A stretch of 64,000 nt of DNA, taken from contig DAONTI010000013.1 of the NCBI GenBank assembly GCA_035411585.1, positions 49,341 through 113,340 on the forward strand. Direction: 5' to 3'. Numbering within the stretch: the first letter of the stretch is position 1; every line of letters starts with the position of its first letter. Below are positions 35,220 to 44,392 of this stretch, piece after piece. Made by a program: the position numbers and the translations under genes. The DNA comes from MWDV01 sp002070715 (GTDB lineage Bacteria; Verrucomicrobiota; Verrucomicrobiia; Limisphaerales; MWDV01). The notes under the pieces are model-generated. The model ran no database searches. It saw only the letters and a program-made list of their open reading frames with translations, and was not told the origin of the DNA.

Positions 35220-35933
35220 TCAACTGGCCCGGACCGGGCGTTTCAGCGCCTCCGCAATGATGTCCACCGCTTCGTCCGTGCTCACCGCCCCGGTGTTGAT
35301 CACGAGATGGTAAAGCAGGGGGTTGTTGATGTCGGCCTTGAAGTATTTTTTCAGGTAGCGCGCCCGGCCACGGTCCTCCTGTTGTACTACGGCGGCGGCG
35401 GCTTTGGCCGTCAGCTTGCGCGTTTTCTGGACCAAGGCAATCCGTTGTTCCAAGGGCGCCACCAGGCGGATGCGCACCACGTTCGGTAACCGCGCCGTTA
35501 CCAACGTCGCTCCGCGGCCAATCAGGATCACCTTCCCCAGCCGGGCCAGGCGCAGGATGGTTTCAGCGGTTTGCTGCACCACCGCCCATGACGGCGGTCG
35601 CATGCCGAACAGGTCGTCCATGATGTCTTCCAGATCGGACGCCCGATCCTCGGGCAGGTGTTGCGCCAGCCGCGCCGGCAAACGCAAATCCTCCAGGACT
35701 TTTTCAATGAGATTGCGGTCAAACACCGTCCACGGCGCCGCCTGCGGGGAGGTTTCCGGCGACAACCGGTTGGCCAGTTGTTCGGCGATGGCATGGGCGC
35801 CCGAGCCCACCTGCCGCGAGATGGTCACCACATTCCGGCGGCCGCCCTGCTTCCCGTCCGGGCGCGACAATTCGCTGGTCCACTGGCGGTTGATGAAGGC
35901 CAGACAGTTCTCGAAACTGATGCGCGCACTCAT
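35220..35933 (-). CDS. Cytidylate kinase-like family protein
   Basis: 237 residues matching the AAK_33/cytidylate-kinase-like fold: VVTISRQVGSGAHAIAEQLA is the P-loop region with a GSGAHAI form, FDRNLIEKVLED follows, GKVILIGRGATLVTARLPNVVRIRLVAP is the core, and KKYFKADINNPLLYHLVINTG is the typical C-terminal segment. True substrate and role are unknown; family members in many bacteria stand next to regulatory or stress genes. The ATG at 35933 is natural. It sits between adenylate kinase and the L,D-transpeptidase on the same strand. Confidence 0.88.
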   Translation of the reverse strand: MSARISFENCLAFINRQWTSELSRPDGKQGGRRNVVTISRQVGSGAHAIAEQLANRLSPETSPQAAPWTVFDRNLIEKVLEDLRLPARLAQHLPEDRASDLEDIMDDLFGMRPPSWAVVQQTAETILRLARLGKVILIGRGATLVTARLPNVVRIRLVAPLEQRIALVQKTRKLTAKAAAAVVQQEDRGRARYLKKYFKADINNPLLYHLVINTGAVSTDEAVDIIAEALKRPVRAS

Positions 35934-36066
35934 AGGATTGGAAATCGGTTGCCGTTGTTCGTTTTCGACCGCAGTTTCCGGAGCATCTTACGCCACCCGG
36001 ATGGTTTTTTCCACTGCCCCACCCGCCACTGCGGATCTCCGCTCCGGCTCGCAATGCCGCCGATGC

Positions 36067-36813
36067 TCACACGCGCGCCTGCAAGGCTTCGAGCGTGCGC
36101 TGGAAAATTTCCTCCGGCGATCCGGTGGCGGAAATTGGAATCAGCAGGTCCAGTTTTCGGTAGTATTCGGTCAGCGGCAGCGTGCTTTTCGCATACGCGT
36201 CCAAGCGCACCTGGATGGATTCGGGTCGGTCATCCTCGCGTTGATACAGCTGGCCGCCGCAATGGTCGCACACGCCCTCGCGTTTCGGCGGCAGGGTGAC
36301 GACGTGGAAGACCGCCTTGCACCCGGCGCAGGTGCGCCGGCCGCTCAGGCGCTGGATGACCTCGGCGGTGGGCAACTCATAATCCAACACGCCGTCGAGC
36401 GTCAGTTGTTCCGCCTGCATCAACTGCCGCAGCGCCTCCGCCTGCACCACGGTGCGCGGGAATCCATCGAGCAAAAACCCGCCGGCATCCCGCAGACAGG
36501 CCACCCGTTCGCGCACGAGATCAATCACCGTTTCATCCGGCACCAGCTCGCCCCGTTGCATGTAGCCCAAGGCGCGTTCGATGGCGGGCGTGCGTTCGCT
36601 GGCGGGGGCGCTCTTCGCCGCCCGAAAAACATCACCTGTGGAAAGATGCAAGGGCCCCAAACGCTCGCACAGCAGGTCCGCCTGCGTGCCTTTGCCCACG
36701 CCGGGGGCGCCCAGCAGAATCAACCGCCACGCCCGGCCTCCGCTGGGGGGCGCCCCGCCACCGGATATCGCCCCGCCTTTAATCCATGCCGAATTGTCCC
36801 GTTTTTGTGCCAT
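36067..36813 (-). CDS. adk: Adenylate kinase, zinc-LID type
   Basis: Converts AMP and ATP to 2 ADP. From the ATG at 36813 it has 248 residues. After about 28 extra N-terminal residues (Gly/Ala/Pro-rich) comes the P-loop LILLGAPGVGKGTQADLL, then LHLSTGDVFRAA, the AMP-binding FLLDGFPRTVVQAEAL, and a LID with Cys pairs (TCAGC and VCDHC) that bind zinc. DDRPESIQVRLDAY and the C-terminal helix are normal. It could be a second adenylate kinase, since it is not in the usual ribosomal-protein/secY context. It is divergent from the TRAP operon. Confidence 0.93.
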   Translation of the reverse strand: MAQKRDNSAWIKGGAISGGGAPPSGGRAWRLILLGAPGVGKGTQADLLCERLGPLHLSTGDVFRAAKSAPASERTPAIERALGYMQRGELVPDETVIDLVRERVACLRDAGGFLLDGFPRTVVQAEALRQLMQAEQLTLDGVLDYELPTAEVIQRLSGRRTCAGCKAVFHVVTLPPKREGVCDHCGGQLYQREDDRPESIQVRLDAYAKSTLPLTEYYRKLDLLIPISATGSPEEIFQRTLEALQARV

Positions 36814-37233
36814 AAAAAAGATCCCATTTTGCCGGACCGGCTTCATTGCCAGACCGCCCTTAGTGCAATCCGTAACCCGCCGACAGTCAAGCCACTTCCG
36901 CGGACATCTCCAATTTCCCGGTTCGCCAAAAATCGGGAATCCTCAGACAACCGCGACCGTAAGAAATGGCGCACACCCCGGACAACGGCGCCACGGCACC
37001 CAATCGCCAACCTCGGCGCGATGCGTTTTTGGCAGGGCCGGCCGGCCTTCACGGCGCCGGACGGTTAATTAGATTTTTTGACGGTTAGCATACGCGCAAA
37101 TGGTTTGCGTGCGAGAGCAGTTGCGAAGGCCCGCCCGATTGCCCTATAAAGGACGGATACAGGGCGCCCCGACGGTAACCGGAGCGCGGATCGCACCATG
37201 GCAACAACACAAACCAAACTTGGAGGCAACTCG
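36814..37233. other. Divergent intergenic region between adk and the TRAP operon
   Basis: 420 bases with no gene. It contains the inverted repeat CGCAAA-TGG-TTTGCG at 37095-37109 (a possible operator) just upstream of the promoter-like pair at 37121-37150. The rest shows no clear structure. Confidence 0.5.
37121..37150 (+). promoter_or_regulatory. Candidate sigma-70 promoter of the TRAP operon
   Basis: TTGCGA at 37121-37126 and TATAAA at 37145-37150 with an 18-base spacer, 83 bases before the chosen dctP start. The match is fair, not perfect, and the imperfect fit to consensus leaves room for a regulator; the inverted repeat at 37095-37109 lies just upstream. Confidence 0.4.
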
Positions 37234-38268
37234 ATGAAGGCAAAACCATGTACCGTATTCCTGATCACCTTGGCCCTGGCGGGCGCCTGGCTGGCAACCC
37301 TGACCGGCTGCAAACCCCAAGGCGAAGCGGAAACCATCCACCTGTCCTACAGCATCTTTTTCCCGCCCACCCACGTGCAGTGCATCGCGGCGACGAATTG
37401 GGCGCATGAAATTGAAAAGCGCACGGACGGGCGCGTCAAAATCACCATTTACCCCGCCGGCTCCCTCAGCAAGGCGGACGTATGCTACGAAGGCGTAGTC
37501 AAAGGCATCTCGGACATTGGCATGAGTTGCTTCGCCTACACGCGCGGTCGTTTTCCGTTGTTGGAGGGCTTGGATCTGCCGCTCGGGTACCCGGACGGCA
37601 TGACGGCCACCCGCGCCGCCAACGCCGTACTCGCCAAGCATCCGCCCGCCGAGTTGGACGATGTTCATCTGCTGTACGTCCACGCCCACGGCCCAGGCAT
37701 CCTCGCCAGCAAGAAACCGGTTCGGTCGCTGGCCGACCTCAAGGGGCTCAAAGTGCGCGCCACGGGACTGTCCGCCAAAATTGTTGAGTCGCTGGGCGCC
37801 ACGCCGGTGGCCATGAACCAGCCGGAAACCTACGAAGCGCTGGCCAAGGGCGTGGTGGAAGCCACCCTCTGTCCCATCGAAACGCTCAAGGGATGGAAAC
37901 AGGGAGAAACGATTCAATATGTCATTGACGCGTCGGCCATCGGGTACACCACCGCGATGTTTGTGGTGATGAACAAGGACAAATGGGCCAAGCTGCCGGC
38001 CAACATCCAAAAGATCTTCACCGACGTCAGCCAGGAATGGATCGCAAAACACGGCGCCGCCTGGGATCAAGCCGACCAAGACGGGCGAGCCTTCGTCACG
38101 GAACTGAAACGGGAATTCATCCGGCTGCCCGAGGCCGAACAGCAGAAGTGGAAAGACGCCGTGAAACCCATCCTGGATGACTACGTGAAAGCGGCGGCCG
38201 ACAAAAACCTCCCCGGCGCCCAAATGCTGGCTGACTTGCAAGCAGAGATTGAGAAAGCCGCCAAGTAA
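37234..38268 (+). CDS. dctP: TRAP transporter solute-binding protein (DctP family), lipoprotein
   Basis: Periplasmic binding protein of a TRAP transporter, 344 residues from the ATG at 37234, chosen because GGAGG lies seven bases upstream; an ATG 36 bases earlier lacks such a site. The N-terminus is a lipoprotein signal (FLITLALAGAWLATLTGC). DctP features include FFPPTHVQCIAATNWAHEIE, the Arg-containing loop LKGLKVRATGLSAKIVESLGATPV that usually binds the substrate carboxylate, and VVEATLCPIETLKGWK. The ligand is probably an organic acid; which one is not evident. It opens the dctPQM-usp-kinase block. Confidence 0.93.
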   Translation: MKAKPCTVFLITLALAGAWLATLTGCKPQGEAETIHLSYSIFFPPTHVQCIAATNWAHEIEKRTDGRVKITIYPAGSLSKADVCYEGVVKGISDIGMSCFAYTRGRFPLLEGLDLPLGYPDGMTATRAANAVLAKHPPAELDDVHLLYVHAHGPGILASKKPVRSLADLKGLKVRATGLSAKIVESLGATPVAMNQPETYEALAKGVVEATLCPIETLKGWKQGETIQYVIDASAIGYTTAMFVVMNKDKWAKLPANIQKIFTDVSQEWIAKHGAAWDQADQDGRAFVTELKREFIRLPEAEQQKWKDAVKPILDDYVKAAADKNLPGAQMLADLQAEIEKAAK

Positions 38269-38379
38269 GCCCCGGCTGACACGCGACCAACCGCGGGGGT
38301 GTTCCCGTCCTTGGACACCCCCGCAAATCATGCCGGAGGCGACCGGCCAAAAAGTTTTGATCGTTTTTCACCCCCCTCC

Positions 38380-38904
38380 ATGACTGCCTCTCCTTCTCCG
38401 GCCGGCGGACGCCGCGGGCTGGATCTCTACCACCATCTCCTGCGCCAGGTTGTGCGCGGATTGGCGTGGGTGGCCGGCGCCGGCTTGCTGGTGATGGTGC
38501 TCGTCACCACTGTGGACGTGCTCCTGCGCGTCTTCCGCCTCTCAATGACCGGCGCCTACGACATCGTCAAAATCGCCGCTGCGGTGACCATGGCCGCGGC
38601 ACTGCCCTACACCACCGCCATCAAAGGCCACGTCGCCATTGAGTATTTCTTTCACAAACTGGGCCGGCGCGGACGGGTGGGCGTGGACGCGGTCATGCGG
38701 CTGCTGGCGATGGCGTTGTTCAGTCTGCTGGCGTGGGGATGCGTGGATTACGGGAATTCCCTGCGGCTGAAGGGCGAAGTCAGCATGACGCTGCAACTGC
38801 CCATTTTCTGGGTGCCGTACATGCTGGCCGGCTCGTGCGCGCTGGTGGTGCTCATCAAACTTTATCACCTCACCCATCCGGGCAAAGCCATGCTCCAGCC
38901 ATGA
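38380..38904 (+). CDS. dctQ: TRAP transporter small permease (DctQ family)
   Basis: 174 residues with four predicted membrane helices (about 25-47, 62-80 region, 105-125, 145-165), including GLLVMVLVTTVDVLLRVF near the N-terminus and VPYMLAGSCALVVLIKLYHL at the end. The pattern VDVLLRVF...YDIVKIAAAVTMAAALPYT is the DctQ signature. It couples the binding protein to the large permease. Its stop overlaps the dctM start as ATGA. Confidence 0.92.
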   Translation: MTASPSPAGGRRGLDLYHHLLRQVVRGLAWVAGAGLLVMVLVTTVDVLLRVFRLSMTGAYDIVKIAAAVTMAAALPYTTAIKGHVAIEYFFHKLGRRGRVGVDAVMRLLAMALFSLLAWGCVDYGNSLRLKGEVSMTLQLPIFWVPYMLAGSCALVVLIKLYHLTHPGKAMLQP

Positions 38905-40202
38905 CCCCGACCGACGCCGCCTATCTTGGGTTCGCCCTGTTGTTCCTGTTGCTGGCCGCCTCCATGCCGGTGGGGTTTGTCATGGCCGTGGTCGGGTTGA
39001 TCGGCTTTGCGTTGGTGGTGTCGCCCCCCGCCGCGTTCAGCATGGCGACGATCGAGCTTTATTCGACGTTTGCGGATTACAACCTGACCACGATTCCGTT
39101 GTTTGTGTTGATGGGCCAGGTGGCGTTTCACACGGGGATCAGCCGCGGCCTTTTCCACGCTGCCTACCATTGGTTGGGCTGGTTGCCCGGCGGGATGGCC
39201 ATGTCCACCGTGGGTGCCTGCACGGCGTTCGGCGCCATCTGCGGCAGCGGCCCGGCCACCTCGGCAACCATCGCCTCCGTGGCGTTGCCCGAGATGCGGC
39301 GTTACCGCTACGACATGCAACTGGCGACGGGGTGCGTGGCGGCGGGCGGCGGCATTGGGATGCTCATCCCGCCCAGCATCGTGTTCATTGTCTATGCGAT
39401 TCTCACCGAGCAAAGCATCGGCAAACTCTTCATCGCCGGCATCGGCCCGGGCATTCTGGTGGCGCTGCTCTTTTGCCTCGTGATTTACGTGCAATGCCGG
39501 ATGCAACCCCATTACGGACCAGCCGGCCCCGGGTTCACCTGGCGGGAACGGTTTGTTTCCCTGCGGGGGGTGTGGGAAACGCTGTTGTTGTTCGCGCTGG
39601 TCATGGGCGGGATGTTCGCCGGCTATTTCACCGCTACTGAAGCCGCCGCCATCGGGGCTGCGGGCACGCTGTTGATCGCCTTGGGCAAACGCGATTTGAC
39701 CTGGAAAAAACTGGGTCAATGCCTGAATGAAACCATCCGCACCTCCTGCATGGTGATGACGATTGTCGCGGGCGCGATCATCTTCGGAAAATTCCTGGCG
39801 GTCACCCAGGTGCCGGCCAACCTGGCGCTCTGGCTCTCCGGCCTGATCCTGCCCGGATGGGCCATCATGACTTTGATCATTTTGTTTTACCTCGTGGGCG
39901 GCTGTTTCCTGGACGCGCTGGCACTGGACATTTTGACCATTCCGATTTTCTATCCCGTGGTGCTGGCGCTGGGTTACGATCTGATCTGGTTCGGGGTGAT
40001 GATTGTGGTGGTCACCATGATGGGCGTCATCACGCCGCCCGTGGGCGTGTGCGCCTACGTGGTGAGCGGCATGGCGCGCGATGTGCCCCTGGAAAAGATC
40101 TTCCGCGGTAGCCTGCCGTTCCTGGGGGCGTTGGTGCTCGCCGCCGTGCTCATCACCGTGTTTCCGCAAATCGTCACCTTCCTGCCCAGCCTCAGCAAAT
40201 AA
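38901..40202 (+). CDS. dctM: TRAP transporter large permease (DctM family)
   Basis: 433 residues, about twelve membrane helices; the sodium-coupled transport subunit. Characteristic segments: FVLMGQVAFHTGISRGLF, CGSGPATSATIASVALPEM, GGGIGMLIPPSIVFIVYAIL, and VMIVVVTMMGVITPPVGVCAY near the C-terminus. The ATG at 38901 is set by overlap with dctQ. Followed after ten bases by a universal stress protein gene with an AAGGAG site. Confidence 0.95.
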   Translation: MTPTDAAYLGFALLFLLLAASMPVGFVMAVVGLIGFALVVSPPAAFSMATIELYSTFADYNLTTIPLFVLMGQVAFHTGISRGLFHAAYHWLGWLPGGMAMSTVGACTAFGAICGSGPATSATIASVALPEMRRYRYDMQLATGCVAAGGGIGMLIPPSIVFIVYAILTEQSIGKLFIAGIGPGILVALLFCLVIYVQCRMQPHYGPAGPGFTWRERFVSLRGVWETLLLFALVMGGMFAGYFTATEAAAIGAAGTLLIALGKRDLTWKKLGQCLNETIRTSCMVMTIVAGAIIFGKFLAVTQVPANLALWLSGLILPGWAIMTLIILFYLVGGCFLDALALDILTIPIFYPVVLALGYDLIWFGVMIVVVTMMGVITPPVGVCAYVVSGMARDVPLEKIFRGSLPFLGALVLAAVLITVFPQIVTFLPSLSK

Positions 40203-40212
40203 GGAGTCCGCG

Positions 40213-40716
40213 ATGAACACCCCGTCCCCCGCCCCGTTGCCGTCCCGCTTCCAACGCATCCTGTTTTGCACGGATTTTTCGGAGAGCGCCGACGCGGCGT
40301 TTGCCTTCGCGCTGGACGCCGTGATCCGCCGGCCCGGGGCGATCTTGTATCTGCTCCACGTCATCCAGGAACCGGACGCCCAATTCTGGAAATCTTACAT
40401 CTACGAGGTGGACAACGTGGACGCGGAGGCAAAAAAAGCCATTGATGCCAAAGTGGCGGCGAGCTACCTCGCGCGCGTGCCCGCCGGCGTGAAGCTGCAG
40501 GTGGAATTCCGCATCGGCCCGGACGCCGCCACGATTCTTGAATTTGCGCGCGCGAAACAGATTGACCTGATCGTGCTGGGCCGGCACGGCCACGGTCGGG
40601 TGGGCAAAACCTTGTTTGGCAGCGTGGCGGAAAAAGTGGCGCGCAAAGCCGCCTGCGCGGTTCTGGTCGTACCCCTGGAATACGCGCAAGCGGCCGAGGG
40701 CCCACCGCCCGCGTAA
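40213..40716 (+). CDS. Universal stress protein (UspA family) linked to TRAP transporter
   Basis: 167 residues. The N-terminal strand is FQRILFCTDFSESADAAF, and the nucleotide-binding motif G-2x-G-9x-G(S) appears as GRHGHGRVGKTLFGSVAEKV, so it is of the ATP-binding type. A Usp gene directly after dctM is a known arrangement (TeaD of the ectoine TRAP system, where it modulates transport activity). AAGGAG lies seven bases before the ATG. Two bases separate its stop from the sensor kinase start. Confidence 0.92.
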   Translation: MNTPSPAPLPSRFQRILFCTDFSESADAAFAFALDAVIRRPGAILYLLHVIQEPDAQFWKSYIYEVDNVDAEAKKAIDAKVAASYLARVPAGVKLQVEFRIGPDAATILEFARAKQIDLIVLGRHGHGRVGKTLFGSVAEKVARKAACAVLVVPLEYAQAAEGPPPA

Positions 40717-40718
40717 CG

Positions 40719-43637
40719 ATGGGCATGCGCGGCCTCACCGGATTGCTCGCGGGGGCCTTGCTGGGCGGCGCCATCCTCCGCGCCAGCGCCGCCTCCACCC
40801 CCGGCGATTGGGTGGTGGACGCCTGGCCAACCGACGCGGGGCTTCCCCACCAGACCATCACCGCCATCCGGCAAACGCAGGACGGCTATCTCTGGGTGGG
40901 CACGCTGAATGGCTTGGCGCGGTTCGATGGCGTGCGTTTCACCACCTTCCGGGTGGCGGACAGCGTCGGCTTGCGCAGCAACCGAATTCTTTGCCTCTGG
41001 GAGGATGCCGCGGGCGGGTTGTGGGTCGGCACGGACGGCGGCGATTTGGTCGTTTACCAAAATGGCTGGTTCAACGCGTTGTTGAGTGAGGAGGGGCTTT
41101 CTGCGGACACGGTGTTGTGTCTTGGCGAAGGGCCGGCGGGTGAACTCTGGGCGGGCACGGATTCGGGACTGAACCGCTGGCACACCGGACAGCTCACCAC
41201 GTTTTACAAAACGGACGGCCTGCCCGACGACCGCGTGGACGCCATCAGTTTTTCCCGCAGTTCACGCTCGCTGTTCTCCACGCCCAAGGGATTGGGCAAA
41301 TTCAGTCAGGAAACCCTGACGCCCTTTGAGGTTCCGTTGCCGCCGTTTGCCCGCACGAATCTCCACTGCCTGCACGAAGACCGCGCCGGCTGGCTCTGGC
41401 TCGGCGGCGAGGCGGGATTATATGGTCTGCCGGACGCGGCATCGGCTCCACCGTTTCAGGTATCCACCGAACCCGTGCGCTGCCTGATTGAGCGCCGGGA
41501 TGGGTCGCTCTGGTTCGGCACCCGGACGGGCAATCTTTACCGGCTCGCCCGGGCGCGGGAAACGCCGCCGGAGTTGATCTGGCAAACCACGAATGCCCTG
41601 ACGGCGCTATGTGAGGATGTCGAGGGCAATGTTTGGCTGGGCACAGCCCACGACGGTCTGCGCCGCCTGAAACGGCGTCAGTTGCGGTTGGTGCCGCCGC
41701 CGGAAATCGCCGGCGGCCTCGGGGTGCCCTGTTACATCGAGACACCCGAAGGCACCTTGCGGCTCGTCGCCGGGAATCATCGGGTTTACCAAGTCGAAGG
41801 AGGCGTCTTTGTCCCGTTGATCACGCTGCCTCTGCCGGAAGGGGTCACCATCCAAACCGCCTGCCTGACCGCTGCGGGCGATTACTGGATCGGCACGTTG
41901 CGCGACGGCTTGTTCCACTACGACGGCCAGACGCTGCGGCAATACAGCGAACGCAACGGGCTTTCCGACAGCGCCATTGAGGTGCTTTACGCCGAAGACG
42001 ACGGCGGCTTGTGGCTCGGCACCCGCAACGGCGGTTTGAATCATTTCAAAGACGGGAACGTCGAGCGCTTCAACACGCCGTGGGGATTTTATGGCAGCCA
42101 CGCGGTCGCGCTGGCGCGGGACAGCCAGGGCAATCTCTGGATCGGCACGACGGGCGACGGATTGTTCCAGCTCCGCGACGGCCGGTTCACGGCGTTCACC
42201 GAACAGGAGGGGTTGCCCGCTAATCTGGTGCGCGTGGTGCATGTCGCCTTGGACGGTTCGGTTTGGGTGGGCACAGCCAAGGGATTGTGCCGGATCAAGG
42301 ACGGGCAGCTCACAGTTTTTGTCAGCGGCAGCGAACTGGCCAACGAAGCGATCCTGCAACTGCAAACCGATCTCGAAGCCAACCTGTGGATTGGCACAGG
42401 CCACAGCATCCTGCGGGTCTCCCGGGAACAACTGGAGGCGCAAGCCACGGGGCACTCGCCGTTTCTGGATGTGGTCCCCTATGGCAAGGAGGACGGGTTG
42501 CCGGGCGTTCAATGCGTGCCGTTGATTCCGTCCCGCCGCTGGCCACCCGGGCGCGACACGGTTTGGTTTGCCACCACCAAGGGATTGGTCATCGCGGAAC
42601 GCGGCGCGCGGCCTTGGAACCGGCAACCGCCGCGCGTGGAACTGGAAGCCGTATGGGTGGACAATGTGGCGGTGCCCTTCCACGACGGCGTGCGCGTGCC
42701 GCCCGGGCGGGGGGGTCTGCGGTTCGATTACACCGCGCTTAGTTTGACGGCGCCGGGCAAGGTGCATTTCCGCTGTCAGTTGGCCGGTTACGACCGGGCC
42801 TGGAGCGAGCCCAGCACCGCCCGGCACACCCGCTATCCCAAAGTGCCGCCCGGTCGTTATCTGTTTCGCGTGAAGGCGAGCAACAACGACGGCATCTGGA
42901 ACGAAACGGGCGCCACGGTGGCCGTCACCGTGGCGGCGTTCTGGTGGGAAACCCTCTGGTTTCGAATGGCGGCCGGGCTCGCAGTCGTGGGAATCCTAAT
43001 CGGCTTGTATCGGTTACGACAGGCGCGGCGGCAGGAGATCGAGCGGCTGCGCGTGCGCATCGCCGGCGATTTACATGACGACATTGGCTCCAGCCTCTGG
43101 AGCATCACGTTGTTGAGCCGTCTGCTGGCCAAACACGGGCGCCTCCCGCCGGAAGAACGGCAGGATGTCGAGGAAATTCATCGCATTGCCACGCAGACTG
43201 CCAATTCCATCCGCGACATCATCTGGCTCATCAACCCGGCGTTCGACACCGTGCAGGACTGGTTGCTGCGGACCAAGGATTTCGCCGCAACCGTCCTGCG
43301 CGGGGTGGACTATCGCCTGCAATACGAGGGCGTCAATCTCTCCCGGAAACTGCCGTTCGATTTCCGGCATCACCTGTTCCTGCTCGTCAAAGAGGCGCTC
43401 ACCAACATCGCCCGGCACGCGCGGGCCCGGGTCGTGGAAGTGCATCTGGAGGAAGACGCCGGGCATTGGCAGTTGACCATCCGCGATGACGGCGCCGGTT
43501 TTGATCCGGCGGCGGCAACCGGAGGGAGCGGCTTGCGCAATATGCGGACCCGCGCCGCTAGGATCGGCGCGCAACTGGATATTCAGAGCCAGCCTGGGCA
43601 GGGCACCACGCTTCGCTTGCGGGTTTCTCCACCATAA
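40719..43637 (+). CDS. Two-component sensor kinase with periplasmic beta-propeller
   Basis: 972 residues. An N-terminal signal/anchor (LTGLLAGALLGGAILRASA) leads to a propeller region of about fourteen ligand-sensing repeats (DGYLWVGTLNGLARFDG, GNLWIGTTGDGLFQLRDG and others) to about residue 630, then a Y_Y_Y-type beta domain (about 665-735), a transmembrane helix (FRMAAGLAVVGILIGLYRLR), a HisKA_3 dimerisation domain with H786 in RIAGDLHDDIGSSLW, and a HATPase_c domain (ALTNIARHARARVVEVHL; DDGAGFDPAAA; GSGLRNMRTRAARIGA). This is the NarL/DegS type of kinase, lacking a receiver. Periplasmic propeller sensors of this kind often sense carbohydrates or their derivatives (shown in Bacteroides). 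It starts two bases after the Usp stop, so it is likely co-transcribed with the TRAP genes. Confidence 0.92.
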   Translation: MGMRGLTGLLAGALLGGAILRASAASTPGDWVVDAWPTDAGLPHQTITAIRQTQDGYLWVGTLNGLARFDGVRFTTFRVADSVGLRSNRILCLWEDAAGGLWVGTDGGDLVVYQNGWFNALLSEEGLSADTVLCLGEGPAGELWAGTDSGLNRWHTGQLTTFYKTDGLPDDRVDAISFSRSSRSLFSTPKGLGKFSQETLTPFEVPLPPFARTNLHCLHEDRAGWLWLGGEAGLYGLPDAASAPPFQVSTEPVRCLIERRDGSLWFGTRTGNLYRLARARETPPELIWQTTNALTALCEDVEGNVWLGTAHDGLRRLKRRQLRLVPPPEIAGGLGVPCYIETPEGTLRLVAGNHRVYQVEGGVFVPLITLPLPEGVTIQTACLTAAGDYWIGTLRDGLFHYDGQTLRQYSERNGLSDSAIEVLYAEDDGGLWLGTRNGGLNHFKDGNVERFNTPWGFYGSHAVALARDSQGNLWIGTTGDGLFQLRDGRFTAFTEQEGLPANLVRVVHVALDGSVWVGTAKGLCRIKDGQLTVFVSGSELANEAILQLQTDLEANLWIGTGHSILRVSREQLEAQATGHSPFLDVVPYGKEDGLPGVQCVPLIPSRRWPPGRDTVWFATTKGLVIAERGARPWNRQPPRVELEAVWVDNVAVPFHDGVRVPPGRGGLRFDYTALSLTAPGKVHFRCQLAGYDRAWSEPSTARHTRYPKVPPGRYLFRVKASNNDGIWNETGATVAVTVAAFWWETLWFRMAAGLAVVGILIGLYRLRQARRQEIERLRVRIAGDLHDDIGSSLWSITLLSRLLAKHGRLPPEERQDVEEIHRIATQTANSIRDIIWLINPAFDTVQDWLLRTKDFAATVLRGVDYRLQYEGVNLSRKLPFDFRHHLFLLVKEALTNIARHARARVVEVHLEEDAGHWQLTIRDDGAGFDPAAATGGSGLRNMRTRAARIGAQLDIQSQPGQGTTLRLRVSPP

Positions 43638-43711
43638 AGGTGGATCGTCCGCCGGCGCGCCCGGAGAGCCGAGGCTTGCTCCGCAAGGAAAGACCAGAAA
43701 GACTCCATTCC

Positions 43712-44392
43712 ATGCGCACTGGGGCTGCAGGCAAAAAAGCCGTCGTCTGGCTGATCGAAGATCATGCCGATTCGCGGCGCGTGCTGGCGCGGGTACTGAA
43801 CCGCGCGCCGACCATGCAGTGCCCCTGCGCCTTTGCCTCGTGCGAAGACGCGTTGGCCGCCTTGGACACCCAACCCGCGCCCGATGTCATCCTGCTGGAC
43901 GTGGGGCTGCCCGGCATGAGCGGCATCGAAGGCATCCGCCATCTCAAGGCGCGGTCGCCCGCCACGCACGTCATCATGCTCACCGTGTTCGATGACCAGG
44001 AAAAAGTGTTCAACGCGATCTGCGCCGGCGCCTCCGGTTACCTGCTGAAAACGGCGGATGAGGACGCCATCGCCAACGCCGTGCATGAGGTGTTGCAGGG
44101 CGGATCGCCCATCAACCCGCGCGTCGCGCGGCTGGTGTTGAACATGTTTGCCTCCTCCCGGGCCACGCCGCCCGAGCATGACTATGGGCTTTCCGGACGC
44201 GAACGGGAGGTCCTCGAACTCATGGTCCAAGGGTTGGTCAAAAAGGAAATCGCCGATCGTCTGGCGCTCAGTTATCACACCGTGGACAATCATCTGCGGA
44301 GCATTTACGCGAAGCTCCAGGTGCATACCCGGGGCGGCGCCGTGGCCAAGGCGCTCTCCGAACATCTTGTTCCCCCCCGCCATGCGCCCTAG
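43712..44392 (+). CDS. LuxR/NarL-family response regulator
   Basis: 226 residues from the ATG at 43712; a GTG at 43640, two bases after the kinase stop, is an alternative start that would add 24 residues. Receiver domain: acidic pair near WLIEDHAD, phosphorylated D63 in VILLDVGLPGMSG, LTVFDDQE and YLLKTADEDA. C-terminal HTH: LSGREREVLELMVQGLVKKEIADRLALSYHTVDNHLRSIYAKL, the LuxR DNA-binding signature. It pairs with the preceding kinase. Its end overlaps the next gene by 11 bases. Confidence 0.93.
   Translation: MRTGAAGKKAVVWLIEDHADSRRVLARVLNRAPTMQCPCAFASCEDALAALDTQPAPDVILLDVGLPGMSGIEGIRHLKARSPATHVIMLTVFDDQEKVFNAICAGASGYLLKTADEDAIANAVHEVLQGGSPINPRVARLVLNMFASSRATPPEHDYGLSGREREVLELMVQGLVKKEIADRLALSYHTVDNHLRSIYAKLQVHTRGGAVAKALSEHLVPPRHAP

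Noticed and set aside
44148..44381. Upstream in-frame extension of the solute-binding protein
   Set aside because: It lies inside the response regulator gene and would push the lipoprotein signal far into the protein; the ATG at 44382 is right.
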